IMG/VR virus record: IMGVR_UViG_3300036466_000273
Coordinates: 22,108 to 86,107 of that record
Source of the DNA: a virus
DNA length: 64,000 nt
Strand: one strand, 5' to 3'
Of this stretch, positions 48,553 through 56,522 are shown piece by piece. The number at the start of each line of letters is the position of its first letter. The first letter of the stretch is position 1. The position numbers and the translations under genes are program-made. The notes under the pieces were generated by a model that made no database searches, had not been told where the DNA came from, and worked only from the letters and a program-made list of their open reading frames with translations.

Positions 48553-49754
48553 TCGTCTTCTCCTTCGGCGGGTCTTCCGCCCTCGGCGGGGTTTGCCGCA
48601 CTGCCTGCTATATTTGCTGGAATCCTAATCTCGTCGAGCCCATCAATTGGGTCTCTCCCTAGCTTCTCTCTAGCCTCGTTAGGAGTAATTACACCACCAT
48701 TAACTAATGAGGTAAGGTAACTAGATTGATCGCTAAGAGTAGGCTGCAAGGCAGGAGTATTAGTTGCATCCTCATGCACTTCATATCCAAAGAACCTTGA
48801 CAAACCATCATTAATCTTGCGAACAATGGGTAATACAGTTTCTAGGTAGTAAAGCTTATGATTCGGTGCAATATTAGCATTATTTCCTCCATCAAACAAA
48901 ATCGGAGGAACTCCTAAAGCCTTAAGAATAGTTTTTTCACAGTCTGAGCAGGCACTTTGAAAATCCAACTCTTTAAAATTTACATTTGATACAGAGTCAA
49001 TCTCTAACCCACCATCTAATATCATTGGGGAACGCCCCCCACTTTCTGGACGATAACGTAATCTCCAACTTTGTAGCAAACGTTCTTTTATTTTTTCACT
49101 AAGAGAATCTGGGCTCTTTAGTACTAATCCTGGTACAGCTCCATTATTAAAGAAGTTCTTCTGGAACTTACGAAGCTTAAGTAGCAAATCCATAGTATCT
49201 GAAGCTGCTTTAAGTCTTGAAGTTCCACGATATATTGATCTGAAAGAATTTTCTTTTATATGGATTATTTCGTCAGGACTGTAGTCAATAAGACCAGAAT
49301 AACTATAATGACTAACAAATGTTCGTTCATCAGTATGAATGGATACCTTATCAGCGGGGAGGTGGTACATATGAGCCCCGTCCCAGTAGATAAACATATT
49401 ACCATCAACTAGTAAATCTACAATTAAATTTCTTTTAAACGTGCTAACATCCTGAAAGGGGTTAGGCTCATACTTTAGTACTCTTTCAACAGTATTTTTC
49501 CTAACGCCTTTAACTACAGGGCTTACACCTTTTTGCTGATTACCTACAGCACATGGTAAGTCTGCTGAGTCATCAACAATCATATTAATTGCACGGTTTA
49601 CAATTTCAATGGACTCATACTGATTTCGATAATTGGTGGGGGAAGCGTGAGAATATATTTCACTACCTTCTCGTTGTCCGATTAGAGTTTGAGCTGGATT
49701 TAACTTTTCTTCAACTTCTTCAGTTTTGTTTTTTCTCCAGTTAAACAAGCCCAT
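48549..49754 (-). CDS. portal protein (HK97-type)
   Basis: The 401-residue protein matches the Phage_portal family: VNRAINMIVDDSADLPC, LLVDGNMFIYWDG, YSPDEIIHIKENSF, RGTSRLKAASDTMDLLLKLR, FFNNGAVPGLVL, and ILKALGVPPILFDGG, and ends with GGVITPNEAREKLGRDPIDG. It forms the dodecameric DNA entry ring at one head vertex. It follows the HNH gene by 14 bp overlap and precedes the small head gene. The tail is glycine- and glutamate-rich. Confidence 0.92.
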   Translation of the reverse strand: MGLFNWRKNKTEEVEEKLNPAQTLIGQREGSEIYSHASPTNYRNQYESIEIVNRAINMIVDDSADLPCAVGNQQKGVSPVVKGVRKNTVERVLKYEPNPFQDVSTFKRNLIVDLLVDGNMFIYWDGAHMYHLPADKVSIHTDERTFVSHYSYSGLIDYSPDEIIHIKENSFRSIYRGTSRLKAASDTMDLLLKLRKFQKNFFNNGAVPGLVLKSPDSLSEKIKERLLQSWRLRYRPESGGRSPMILDGGLEIDSVSNVNFKELDFQSACSDCEKTILKALGVPPILFDGGNNANIAPNHKLYYLETVLPIVRKINDGLSRFFGYEVHEDATNTPALQPTLSDQSSYLTSLVNGGVITPNEAREKLGRDPIDGLDEIRIPANIAGSAANPAEGGRPAEGEDE

Positions 49755-50106
49755 TTTTAATCCTTTGTTTTTCTACCCAGCGTTCCTGCTTTGCAGCAGT
49801 ACCAAGCCCGGGCTTCTGTCCATATACTTTATGCAGTCTACTGTGACAGCTTTTACATAAAGTAACAGTTTTATTATAAATTTGATCGTGGTGTTCTTCA
49901 ATAAAACGATCTCGATGTTCTACGATATCTGAAGGACTAATCTTCTCCTTACGCAACCATCGATCTAACATTGCAGTCATACTTGTATAGTGATGAAACT
50001 CTAACTCTTCATTAGCTCCGCACATTCTACAAACAGAATCTTTCGTGTAAGCTGACTTAGCTCGATCACGCACATACTTAACTGCATCTCTTTTTAGATT
50101 TGACAT
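49741..50106 (-). CDS. HNH endonuclease next to the portal gene
   Basis: I chose ATG 50106 (MSNLKRD) with AGGTGG 5 nt upstream; a GTG at 50115 is an alternative. The product (about 121 residues) has CRMCG, ELEFHHYTS, and VTLCKSCHSRLHKVYG: two zinc-binding CxxC pairs and the HH and H of the HNH site. HNH proteins beside terminase and portal genes are often needed for cutting and packaging in HK97-type phages. It has its own sigma70 promoter, so a mobile origin is also possible. Confidence 0.8.
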   Translation of the reverse strand: MSNLKRDAVKYVRDRAKSAYTKDSVCRMCGANEELEFHHYTSMTAMLDRWLRKEKISPSDIVEHRDRFIEEHHDQIYNKTVTLCKSCHSRLHKVYGQKPGLGTAAKQERWVEKQRIKNGLV

Positions 50107-50123
50107 TTCAACCACCTATAGAA

Positions 50124-50152
50124 ATGATACCATCACTACCATATCAAGTCAA
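50124..50152 (-). promoter_or_regulatory. sigma70 promoter for the HNH-portal-capsid genes
   Basis: On the minus strand: TTGACT (50147-50152), 17-bp spacer, TATCAT (50124-50129). It lies just upstream of the HNH gene and downstream of the endonuclease C-terminal fragment. Confidence 0.75.
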
Positions 50153-50162
50153 CAATAATTTT

Positions 50163-50621
50163 TTATTGGGATGTAAATTCTTTAACGAATACGTAATTTC
50201 CACAATCAAAGTATCTTAGATACCCATTATCTAGCATATTTTCTACTTCTGTCTTAGACTCGTCAAAGTTATCTAAAAGATTGGGGAGCTTGTGTTTTTG
50301 AAATTTATACCTGGGAAAAACTTTACCACTCTTATAATAGAAGTAATTGGGCTTAGATTTGTGAGACTCAGTAAAACCTAATTGCAAGTATAGGCCTCCT
50401 GAACCCCATCTGCGATCACAATAGCTTATTATAGAGGTTGGTTTATACTTTCTCTCAAAGTATTTTAAAAGTCTAGACGCGCCACCTACTATAGTAGTAT
50501 TTAATTCACTACTATACCTGATAAGTTCCCATTGGTATTTACTGTTAAATCTAGGCTTTGCAAAAGACATTACCGCTACTTTCAGCGTTTCTATGTTAAA
50601 TGGAGTTTCCAAAGTAATCAC
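50163..50621 (-). CDS. C-terminal fragment of a homing endonuclease (DUF7487-like)
   Basis: The 152-residue frame (GTG at 50621) has the conserved C-terminal domain of phage homing endonucleases: VMSFAKPRFNSKYQWELIRY, VVGGASRLL-like IVGGASRLLKYF, SIISYCDRRWGSGGLY, LGFTESHKSKPNYFYY, FQKHKL, and ENMLDNGYLRYFDCGNYVF. The nuclease and HNH-repeat N-terminal domains that should precede it are absent. They are found, truncated, at 55360-56424. This is probably a non-functional remnant, though a good frame remains. Confidence 0.75.
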   Translation of the reverse strand: MITLETPFNIETLKVAVMSFAKPRFNSKYQWELIRYSSELNTTIVGGASRLLKYFERKYKPTSIISYCDRRWGSGGLYLQLGFTESHKSKPNYFYYKSGKVFPRYKFQKHKLPNLLDNFDESKTEVENMLDNGYLRYFDCGNYVFVKEFTSQ

Positions 50622-50732
50622 AATTTAAACATCTTACACTCTACACAATGATGCCCAGAGAATAAGTATATCAGCACTCGCTTGTTCTCTGGGCATTTTA
50701 GCTCCGAAGCAAATAGAACTCAATGTTTGCAT

Positions 50733-50861
50733 TTATAAAGCGAATATCTTACTATTTCTTTCAAACATTCTCTCCTGATACGCTAAAGCGATTGCCTTTG
50801 CTATCTGTGTTGCTTCTTGAACCTCCCCATATCTAAAGAAAGGGGATTCCGGGAGGATGTC
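50733..50861 (-). pseudogene. C-terminal remnant of a DUF4376-type fibre chaperone
   Basis: The minus-strand frame reads VQEATQIAKAIALAYQERMF and then ERNSKIFAL and a stop. This matches the C-terminus of the intact gene at 51202 (EQASNIAATIAIAYRERMFE, RNSKLAEI). The N-terminal part is missing. It is a leftover of an earlier fibre cassette. Confidence 0.75.
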
Positions 50862-51040
50862 AATACACCTCAAACACAGGCAACATCCCAACAAATTCTT
50901 CCTCATCCACCGTAGGCGTTGCCCTGGTGCCGCTCTTTACATCGGCCAGAATGTTCCGTGCAGCTTCCCATACAACGCTCCGATATATTGAAGCCGCCTA
51001 ATTCTGTATACTTGAAGTTGTATGTATGCGAAAGTTGCAA
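50860..51040 (-). pseudogene. frameshifted remnant of the 28007-type fibre-associated gene
   Basis: In one frame the minus strand reads SHTYNFKYTELGGFNIS and then, after a shift, VVWEAARNILADVKSGTR and DEEEFVGMLPVFEVY and a stop. The second part matches WESARQIMHDVATG and DEDEFVGMLPVF of the intact gene at 28007. The frameshift and missing start make it a pseudogene. It overlaps the other remnant by one base. Confidence 0.72.
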
Positions 51041-51201
51041 TAAAAAAATGAATTGCAAAAACTGCAATCCCTCTCGTTATTATTTAGAAAGTGTAGCTAT
51101 AAATATATATTCAACCTTATGTTGGCTGAATGTATATGCTGTTGCGCGTTGTTTGAAATTACACATCGTTGACATACATCTATCGTAATAAATCTATTTA
51201 G

Positions 51202-51747
51202 TTAGATTTCAGCCAGCTTACTATTTCTCTCAAACATACGTTCTCGGTACGCAATAGCGATGGTTGCTGCAATATTAGACGCCTGCTCAAAGCTAATGGC
51301 TTCGTGGTTTATATTATAAGCATCCCATAGTGTTACATCCATTTCCCCATTAGCCTGGGCCAGTTGTATTGCTCCGTTTATTGCAGCAGCACTGCCGTCT
51401 CCACCATTCCATAAAATACCGTTTACTTCGACTGGAGGATGAGTTTTATACTGTGCTTTAATAGCTTCCCTCTTTTCTTGTTTTCTTTCTTCTTCCTCTA
51501 TAGCATTCTGTTCAGCTATAATTTCGTCATACAATTCTTGGTTAGCTACATTCCAAGAACCGTCAAAAGACATTGCATTGGGGATGAAAATTTTTGGCTC
51601 TGGTGCAGTTACTACTTCATAAACGTCTGGGGTTATATCTAGTATTCGTTCTGGACTTCGTAAGCCAACGTCAGTAATACGGACGATATGTGTATCATCA
51701 TAGAGCCTTATTACTATTTTTGTCTCTCTATGTCTAATTGCTTTCAT
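51202..51747 (-). CDS. DUF4376 tail-fibre assembly protein
   Basis: The 181-residue protein has an N-terminal small beta segment, a charged coiled coil (AEQNAIEEEERKQEKREAIK) and the DUF4376 domain (PPVEVNGILWNGGDGSAAAI, then TLWDAYNINHEAISFEQ). DUF4376 domains are found in fibre-assembly chaperones and fibre accessory proteins. It lies 19 bp downstream of the tail fibre gene in the usual order fibre, chaperone. The binding site lies in the short gap after the fibre stop. Confidence 0.68.
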   Translation of the reverse strand: MKAIRHRETKIVIRLYDDTHIVRITDVGLRSPERILDITPDVYEVVTAPEPKIFIPNAMSFDGSWNVANQELYDEIIAEQNAIEEEERKQEKREAIKAQYKTHPPVEVNGILWNGGDGSAAAINGAIQLAQANGEMDVTLWDAYNINHEAISFEQASNIAATIAIAYRERMFERNSKLAEI

Positions 51748-51766
51748 AATCTAAACTCCTCCGTCG

Positions 51767-54322
51767 TTAGGTAGTGCCTACTGTTAACTTAGTTGTGGAT
51801 AGTGCTTTACCAGCAACTGGGTACCCTGCGTCAGAAGTTATAAGTGAACCATCATAATCTAGCCAATATACAGTTCCACTATTCAGCCCAGTTTGATTTT
51901 CATCTACCGCGTATTGGGTAGCGACAGTTAAAGATTCGGTGTCTGATACGGCTTGTTGAGAGAAACCAATAAATTCTTGGGCGTTTGTATTAACTCCAGA
52001 AGAATTTTCAATGACGTTTGCTACAAACTTATAAATACCTCCTACGTTTTGTCTCGAAGATATAACTACATATTGGGATACAGGGTCGTATATTACCTTT
52101 GTGAATGTTGTCGTATTAGACATATATGTGACAGGGCTACTTACAGATATAGTCATTCCTGCTAATGTTACAGAATATACTTTATCTTGAATTACTAATA
52201 CAAATGAATCATGTAATACATCATAACAGATGTCATTATAAGAAGATGACGTTAATGTTACAGGATCCCCTACAGTTACATTATCACTGACATCTATATC
52301 AAAAGCTAGGACGGTCTGTAGATAACTGTTATCCAAATTTTTAAACGAAATGACAAGTTTATTATCTACAGTAGAATAAGCTGTACGTATACTTTGAGAA
52401 TCATACTGCCCCACCATAGTAGTGGAACCAGCTGTAATTCCTCCGTCAGTTACATTTAACACAGAATAACTCAAGTAATTATTATTGTCTTTATTTGGAA
52501 ATAGAGCTATATATTTATCAGAAGCCTCATGATACGCTAAGTTAATATTATAAGAATTTGTATTTGTATGGATAACTATTTCCGGCCCAGCTGTTAGCGT
52601 TTCTGTTACAGGATCAAGCGAAGTTACAGTTGCATATAATACGTTATCATCTCCGTAAACAGAAACGATCTGGTCATTAACAGAGTCGTATATCATCTCT
52701 ACACTATCAGGGTACCTTCCATTAAATGGCTCAATAAACGCACCCCGAATTAAAGAGCCAAATTCGTCTATGGTATAAACATACATTCTATTCCGGGGAA
52801 CTACAGCAGTAATGCCCGAGGTACAATAAACCAGGGACATGCTATCAGTTAGGTTGTTAATATTATTCTCAGAAACGATATCAATTTGGTCATTAGTTAT
52901 ACGAAGTACTGAACAAAAGAAATCATCAGAAACATCGTCATTTATAGCAGGAGCAAGTATATAATCATTTACTGGATCGTATACCATACTGTGATTGCCG
53001 CCTTTATCGCTAAACGAAGAACTGACGTTATCTATTAACAACATATCCATGTATTCACCATAAACTTCACTAACAGTATCGTCAGTGTTAAGTGCTAGAG
53101 CCTTTCCAGCAGCTGTTATTTCCCCACTAGCGGTGAATGTAGGTAATGACCCTGCTTGAGCAACCTTCTCATCAAGTACACGCCCTTGGTTGGCAGATAA
53201 GGCATTAGTTGTGCTGGTGGAAGTAAGATTATCCTCAACCGTTACCTGGGTATCATCCAGGAGTGCGCTAAAGTCCACGGTGAAGGTAGAGGCATCATCC
53301 CGCTCAAACGTAGCAATACCCGTGGCTCCATCCAGAGTGCCCGATACAAGCCTTGCAAGGTTGGTATCATCGAGGTACAGACTGAGGTCTATGTCATGCG
53401 ACACGCCGTTTTCATCCACGTATGTAAGGATGTTGGTTGTGAGGGATAAACTTGTTACGGTTTCGGCTGCTTGCACTGCGGTGTCGAAGTCAGAGATGGT
53501 ACTGGCTGTCTGAGTACCGGTGTGGTTGGCGCGTGATCTGTCGCTGATGTGGTAGTGCAGGGATGTATCGCCTTCATCAGTTAAATCCGTGGCGTTGGTG
53601 TCGGAGATGTTGTTTGCTTCAGCTCCATTCTCAATCGCAGCCAGTTTCGCCTTTTCTGCATCCGTATAAGCGTTGGTGTCCGCGTTGGACTCGTACAAGC
53701 TTTTTACTTCTGTGGCGTCCAGGCTGTCGCTTATCTCCACGTATACGGTAGTCGCCCAGCGGTAAATGTTGCCGGTGTCCAGGGCGACATATATCTTGCC
53801 TGCCTCGCCCGTTGCAGGGAACGATGCCGCATCGGCGTACTCCAGCACATCATCAACAAAGCCGGGCAACTGGCTTGATGGTACCGTGCCGCCCACCAGG
53901 TCTGCCTTACCGTCCAGCGCCGTCTGTTGGGCTGTGCTGACGGGTTTGTCAGCATCACTGGTGTTGTCTACCTGCCCCAGCCCCACCTGTGCAGCCGTCA
54001 CGCCGTGGGGGTTGTCGGTCAGGTTTGCGTGGGCATTCACCCGCGCCTGCACCTCTGTGCCGGTGTCGTACTGGCTATGCGGGTCAGCGGCTTGCTCGTG
54101 CGCTGTAACCGCTGCCTCTGCAGACCCGGCGGGGTCAGCCCCGATACTGTCAGGGGTTTCTCCATGAACATTTTCACCGATTGTAGCGATGTGATTATCT
54201 GCTGCAAGCAGGCTATTCTGCTGCTCTGGAGTCAAAGCCGCGGAATCTCCGAGCACCTCAAGAGTCATAGATTGCCCTGCAACAAGTCCTTCGCTGTTTA
54301 CTTGTTCTACAATCATCTTCAT
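51767..54322 (-). CDS. long tail fibre, chimeric, with a probable C-terminal beta-propeller
   Basis: The 851-residue protein begins with a fibre shaft built of short repeats (NPHGVTAAQVGLGQVDNTSD, then DADKPVSTAQQTALDGKAD, and LATEKAKLAAIENGAE-type repeats). From about residue 400 it changes to repeats of about 50-60 residues with YDPVNDYIL, YDSVNDQIV, YHEASDKYI, YSTVDNKLV, YDVLHDSFV and YDPVSQYVV, spaced like the blades of a beta-propeller. The end (GYPVAGKALSTTKLTVGTT) is typical of fibres. The shaft half is much richer in G+C than the propeller half. It probably binds the host receptor. It overlaps the next gene by one base. Confidence 0.75.
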   Translation of the reverse strand: MKMIVEQVNSEGLVAGQSMTLEVLGDSAALTPEQQNSLLAADNHIATIGENVHGETPDSIGADPAGSAEAAVTAHEQAADPHSQYDTGTEVQARVNAHANLTDNPHGVTAAQVGLGQVDNTSDADKPVSTAQQTALDGKADLVGGTVPSSQLPGFVDDVLEYADAASFPATGEAGKIYVALDTGNIYRWATTVYVEISDSLDATEVKSLYESNADTNAYTDAEKAKLAAIENGAEANNISDTNATDLTDEGDTSLHYHISDRSRANHTGTQTASTISDFDTAVQAAETVTSLSLTTNILTYVDENGVSHDIDLSLYLDDTNLARLVSGTLDGATGIATFERDDASTFTVDFSALLDDTQVTVEDNLTSTSTTNALSANQGRVLDEKVAQAGSLPTFTASGEITAAGKALALNTDDTVSEVYGEYMDMLLIDNVSSSFSDKGGNHSMVYDPVNDYILAPAINDDVSDDFFCSVLRITNDQIDIVSENNINNLTDSMSLVYCTSGITAVVPRNRMYVYTIDEFGSLIRGAFIEPFNGRYPDSVEMIYDSVNDQIVSVYGDDNVLYATVTSLDPVTETLTAGPEIVIHTNTNSYNINLAYHEASDKYIALFPNKDNNNYLSYSVLNVTDGGITAGSTTMVGQYDSQSIRTAYSTVDNKLVISFKNLDNSYLQTVLAFDIDVSDNVTVGDPVTLTSSSYNDICYDVLHDSFVLVIQDKVYSVTLAGMTISVSSPVTYMSNTTTFTKVIYDPVSQYVVISSRQNVGGIYKFVANVIENSSGVNTNAQEFIGFSQQAVSDTESLTVATQYAVDENQTGLNSGTVYWLDYDGSLITSDAGYPVAGKALSTTKLTVGTT

Positions 54323-54657
54323 TATGCTATCTCCGGATCAATCACCATGGTAAGCTGCCGATCTGTGGTACTCTCGCGGTTCCAGGTGCGTATACCCCCA
54401 GCAGCATCCGTCACCTGGATCTCATACACCCACTTACCCTCGGTCAGATCCCCAGGCTCCCACTCCACCAGCCACTTGCCGTTGTCCGCATCCAGGATGG
54501 TGGCGGTTTTGACCAGCGGAGTATTGTACTTGATGTGCAGCTCCACGCTTGCGCCGTTCAAATCGACAGGGGTACCGTCGTCTTCGGTGATGGTGCCTCG
54601 AAGCTTAGGCAGAGTGTCGTTTTCAACAAAGCGTATTTCGTTGGGTTTTAGTGCCAT
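54322..54657 (-). CDS. fibre N-terminal adaptor protein (BppU-like Ig fold)
   Basis: The 111-residue protein reads IRFVENDTLPKLRGTITEDD, VDLNGASVELHIKYN, WLVEWEPGDLTEGKWVYEIQ and VTDAAGGIRTWNRE, an Ig-like domain like the N-terminus of baseplate upper proteins. It likely links the fibre to the tail. Composition is G+C-rich like the fibre shaft, so both came together. It shares a base with the fibre start. Confidence 0.62.
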   Translation of the reverse strand: MALKPNEIRFVENDTLPKLRGTITEDDGTPVDLNGASVELHIKYNTPLVKTATILDADNGKWLVEWEPGDLTEGKWVYEIQVTDAAGGIRTWNRESTTDRQLTMVIDPEIA

Positions 54658-54742
54658 TTTGGGGGCTCCTTTTATTTTTCAAAAGTTGTGGAAATAGTCA
54701 AAAAAATTAGGTCTTTGTGGTTAATAATGTGAGATAAAGTTA

Positions 54743-54982
54743 TCAAACTACGTATTCGTCAAAGTAGTCCTGATATGTATTATAGTTTTCCAATGCGTAA
54801 GCTATATTCTCTTGAGTGTCATAAATTTTAGGTGAAAAATAGTACCTAAAAGTTGTCCATCCATCAGGAAACGTGCTGCCAAACAGGTTGTCTCCCCCGA
54901 AATAAGCCGAAATGCTAACCCCATCGCCGTTAAGTTCAGCACAGATACCCAAAACATGCATCACTTGCAAAAGACCAGCCAT
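54743..54982 (-). CDS. hypothetical 79-residue protein in the fibre cassette
   Basis: The frame starts inside the previous truncated gene and ends before the adaptor gene. The N-terminus (AGLLQVMHVLGICAEL) is out of phase with that gene's reading. The rest is aromatic and acidic: FGGDNLFGSTFPDGWTTF then NYNTYQDYFDEYVV. It could be a genuine small gene or just an open frame in decaying sequence. No family is recognised. Confidence 0.35.
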   Translation of the reverse strand: MAGLLQVMHVLGICAELNGDGVSISAYFGGDNLFGSTFPDGWTTFRYYFSPKIYDTQENIAYALENYNTYQDYFDEYVV

Positions 54983-55163
54983 TGATCAACTGGTACTCAC
55001 GTGGTGTCTGTGCCGACATTGATACAGGGTCGTCCATTTGTGACGCATCGTCGAACACGTCCATTAGCCAGCTGTAGAACTCCTGCACTGTATAGCGTGT
55101 AGTGCCCGCTGTGTGGGTTATTGTTTTTGCTGTGTAATCTAACGTCCAGTCATCTTGAATCAT
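54936..55163 (-). pseudogene. truncated virion protein, N-terminal domain only
   Basis: The 75-residue product starts MIQDDWTLDYTAKTITHTAG then YTVQEFYSWLMDVFDD and SMSAQTPREYQLINGW, the start of a long virion-protein family that normally runs to several hundred residues. After LINGW the sequence changes to SFASDACFGYLC and stops. It looks like a truncation by recombination. It is in the same G+C-rich cassette. Confidence 0.6.
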
Positions 55164-55399
55164 TTGTCGTCACCTCGCTTTATGTGGCCTTTGAATAATG
55201 GTGCTGGTAAAATTCCTAAATCGTCTTTGTCCGGGATGAAATGCTCAAAATACTCATTCGGCTCTGGTGGATGCCAAAGCACGTGTATGCGTATGAAAAA
55301 ATGATTGTGTCTGCTTTTGCGAAAGCATAGATAGCCGCCCTCTTTGCGCCACTTCCATTTTATGCTCCTAAAAATAAGGGTTGAGATGGTTGCCAACAC
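55160..55399 (-). CDS. small phage protein at the cassette edge
   Basis: From about residue 12 the product reads IKWKWRKEGGYLCFRKSRHN, then HVLWHPPEPNEYFEHFIPDK and APLFKGHIKRGDDK, a basic, Trp-rich small virion-type protein. The first roughly 12 residues (GTG at 55399) overlap the endonuclease fragment and probably do not belong to it; TTAGGAG just before IKWKW suggests that the original start lay there but now reads ATA. The start appears damaged by the cassette junction. Confidence 0.45.
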   Translation of the reverse strand: MLATISTLIFRSIKWKWRKEGGYLCFRKSRHNHFFIRIHVLWHPPEPNEYFEHFIPDKDDLGILPAPLFKGHIKRGDDK

Positions 55400-56424
55400 T
55401 CACCGTTATACTCAATTGCTAAGGCTTTATCTGGGATATAGATATCTAATTCTTTAGGCTTTAAAATAGTCCTGTCAGAAGTTTTAATTTCTCCAGAATA
55501 ATGCTCTTTTATAAATTCTAATACTTCTAGTTCACCAGAGGAAATAGAGTTTGATTCATACTCTAAACCTGCCGCTTCTAAAGCATTGGCCCAGCTCCCA
55601 AAATGCCTTTCAAAGGTGGATGGAGTGAATATTTTATTGTCTTGGTTATTTCTATTCCAATCTAATAAATCTTTGCGAGTAGGTGTTTTACCTAATTCAT
55701 TAGCAAAATCTTTAAGTTTTTTGAGTAAGATATTACTATCTGTTTTTGGTACCGTGGGTTTTCTATTAACCTTGTACTCTAGCCCAGCGGCTTCTAAAGC
55801 CTTAATAAAGCTTCCAAATTTTTTTGTTAGTGTAGTAACGGCTGGGGTTAGATAAGATTCATTACACTCTATTTGGGTAGGAGCTCTATTAAGTTGCTTA
55901 CCTAGAGCTGCTAGGCCTTCTAATGGGTCGCCCCTAAATACTTTATTACCTTTAGTAATTCCTGCTAAAGCACGGGCTTTATCTATAGAACCAAAACGTT
56001 TAGTATAAGTAACATAATTAGAGATAAAAGTACAATTTCTAATATCTCTATTAGAGGGTGGTTTTCCGATTTGAGAATATAACTTATATAAATCTTCTAA
56101 TAACTCTTCATCAGTCTTAGTATTAGTTAAGCTATTAAACCCAGCAGCTTCTTTAGCTTTTACCCATGTGCCAAATAACTTTCTACACGCCTTAGTATTT
56201 ACCCCTAGCTTATGTGCCTCAGTTTCACTAACATTTCCAATTTCTTTAATTTTAGATAGATGATATTCTTTTAAGATATCGTCTAAAGGGACTTTATTAA
56301 CCGCATTAGTCCAGTTTCCGTATTCTTTTCTTGCAGCTTTAATTAGCTCTTTACTGGCATCCTTCTGTGTGGGGCGTTTACCTAGCACTACAACTAAATC
56401 TGAAATCTCTTTAATTACGTTCAT
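55360..56424 (-). pseudogene. N-terminal part of an HNH-repeat homing endonuclease, cut in the nuclease domain
   Basis: The 354-residue frame contains five HNH-associated DNA-binding repeats (LGKRPTQKDASKELIKAARK; LGVNTKACRKLFGTWVKAKE; IGKPPSNRDIRN; LGKQLNRAPTQIECNES; LGKTPTRKDLLDW with TFERHFGSWANALEAAGLE). It then starts a nuclease: VLEFIKEHYSGEI, LKPKELDIYIPDKALAIEYN. In intact relatives the next residues are about GVYWHS and several hundred more. Here it reads GECWQPSQPLFLGA and stops. The missing C-terminal domain is at 50163. It has its own promoter. Confidence 0.78.
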
Positions 56425-56447
56425 TTATTACCTCCTTTTTGACTACC

Positions 56448-56476
56448 ATTATATAATAACTCAGTCAAAAAGTCAA
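56448..56476 (-). promoter_or_regulatory. sigma70 promoter for the split endonuclease
   Basis: On the minus strand: TTGACT (56471-56476), 17-bp spacer, TATAAT (56448-56453), AAAGGAGG and ATG at 56424. An independent promoter is typical for a homing-endonuclease gene lying between structural genes. Confidence 0.8.
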
Positions 56477-56522
56477 GTCTTATTTTTCAGTCTCTAAACT
56501 GTAATTATCAGAACCCTGAATA

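Larger units (their letters stand above)
50622..51201. other. 580-bp region with decayed fibre-chaperone genes
   Basis: No intact gene lies here. The part from 50733 to about 51040 holds two minus-strand pseudogenes, listed separately. From about 51040 to 51201 the sequence is A+T-rich with short repeats around TTGCAATAAAAAAATG and TTGCAAAAACTGCAA, and I see no gene or clear RNA structure in it. Confidence 0.6.

Noticed and set aside
49741-50106. HNH gene at 49741 as the missing part of the split endonuclease
   Set aside because: It is a short stand-alone HNH next to portal with its own promoter and complete zinc and HNH motifs. It fits packaging-type HNH proteins, and does not join the two endonuclease fragments.
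53190-54697. Long plus-strand open frames opposite the fibre gene
   Set aside because: They result from the repeat-rich, G+C-rich fibre sequence read backwards, have no good binding sites and no recognisable domain.
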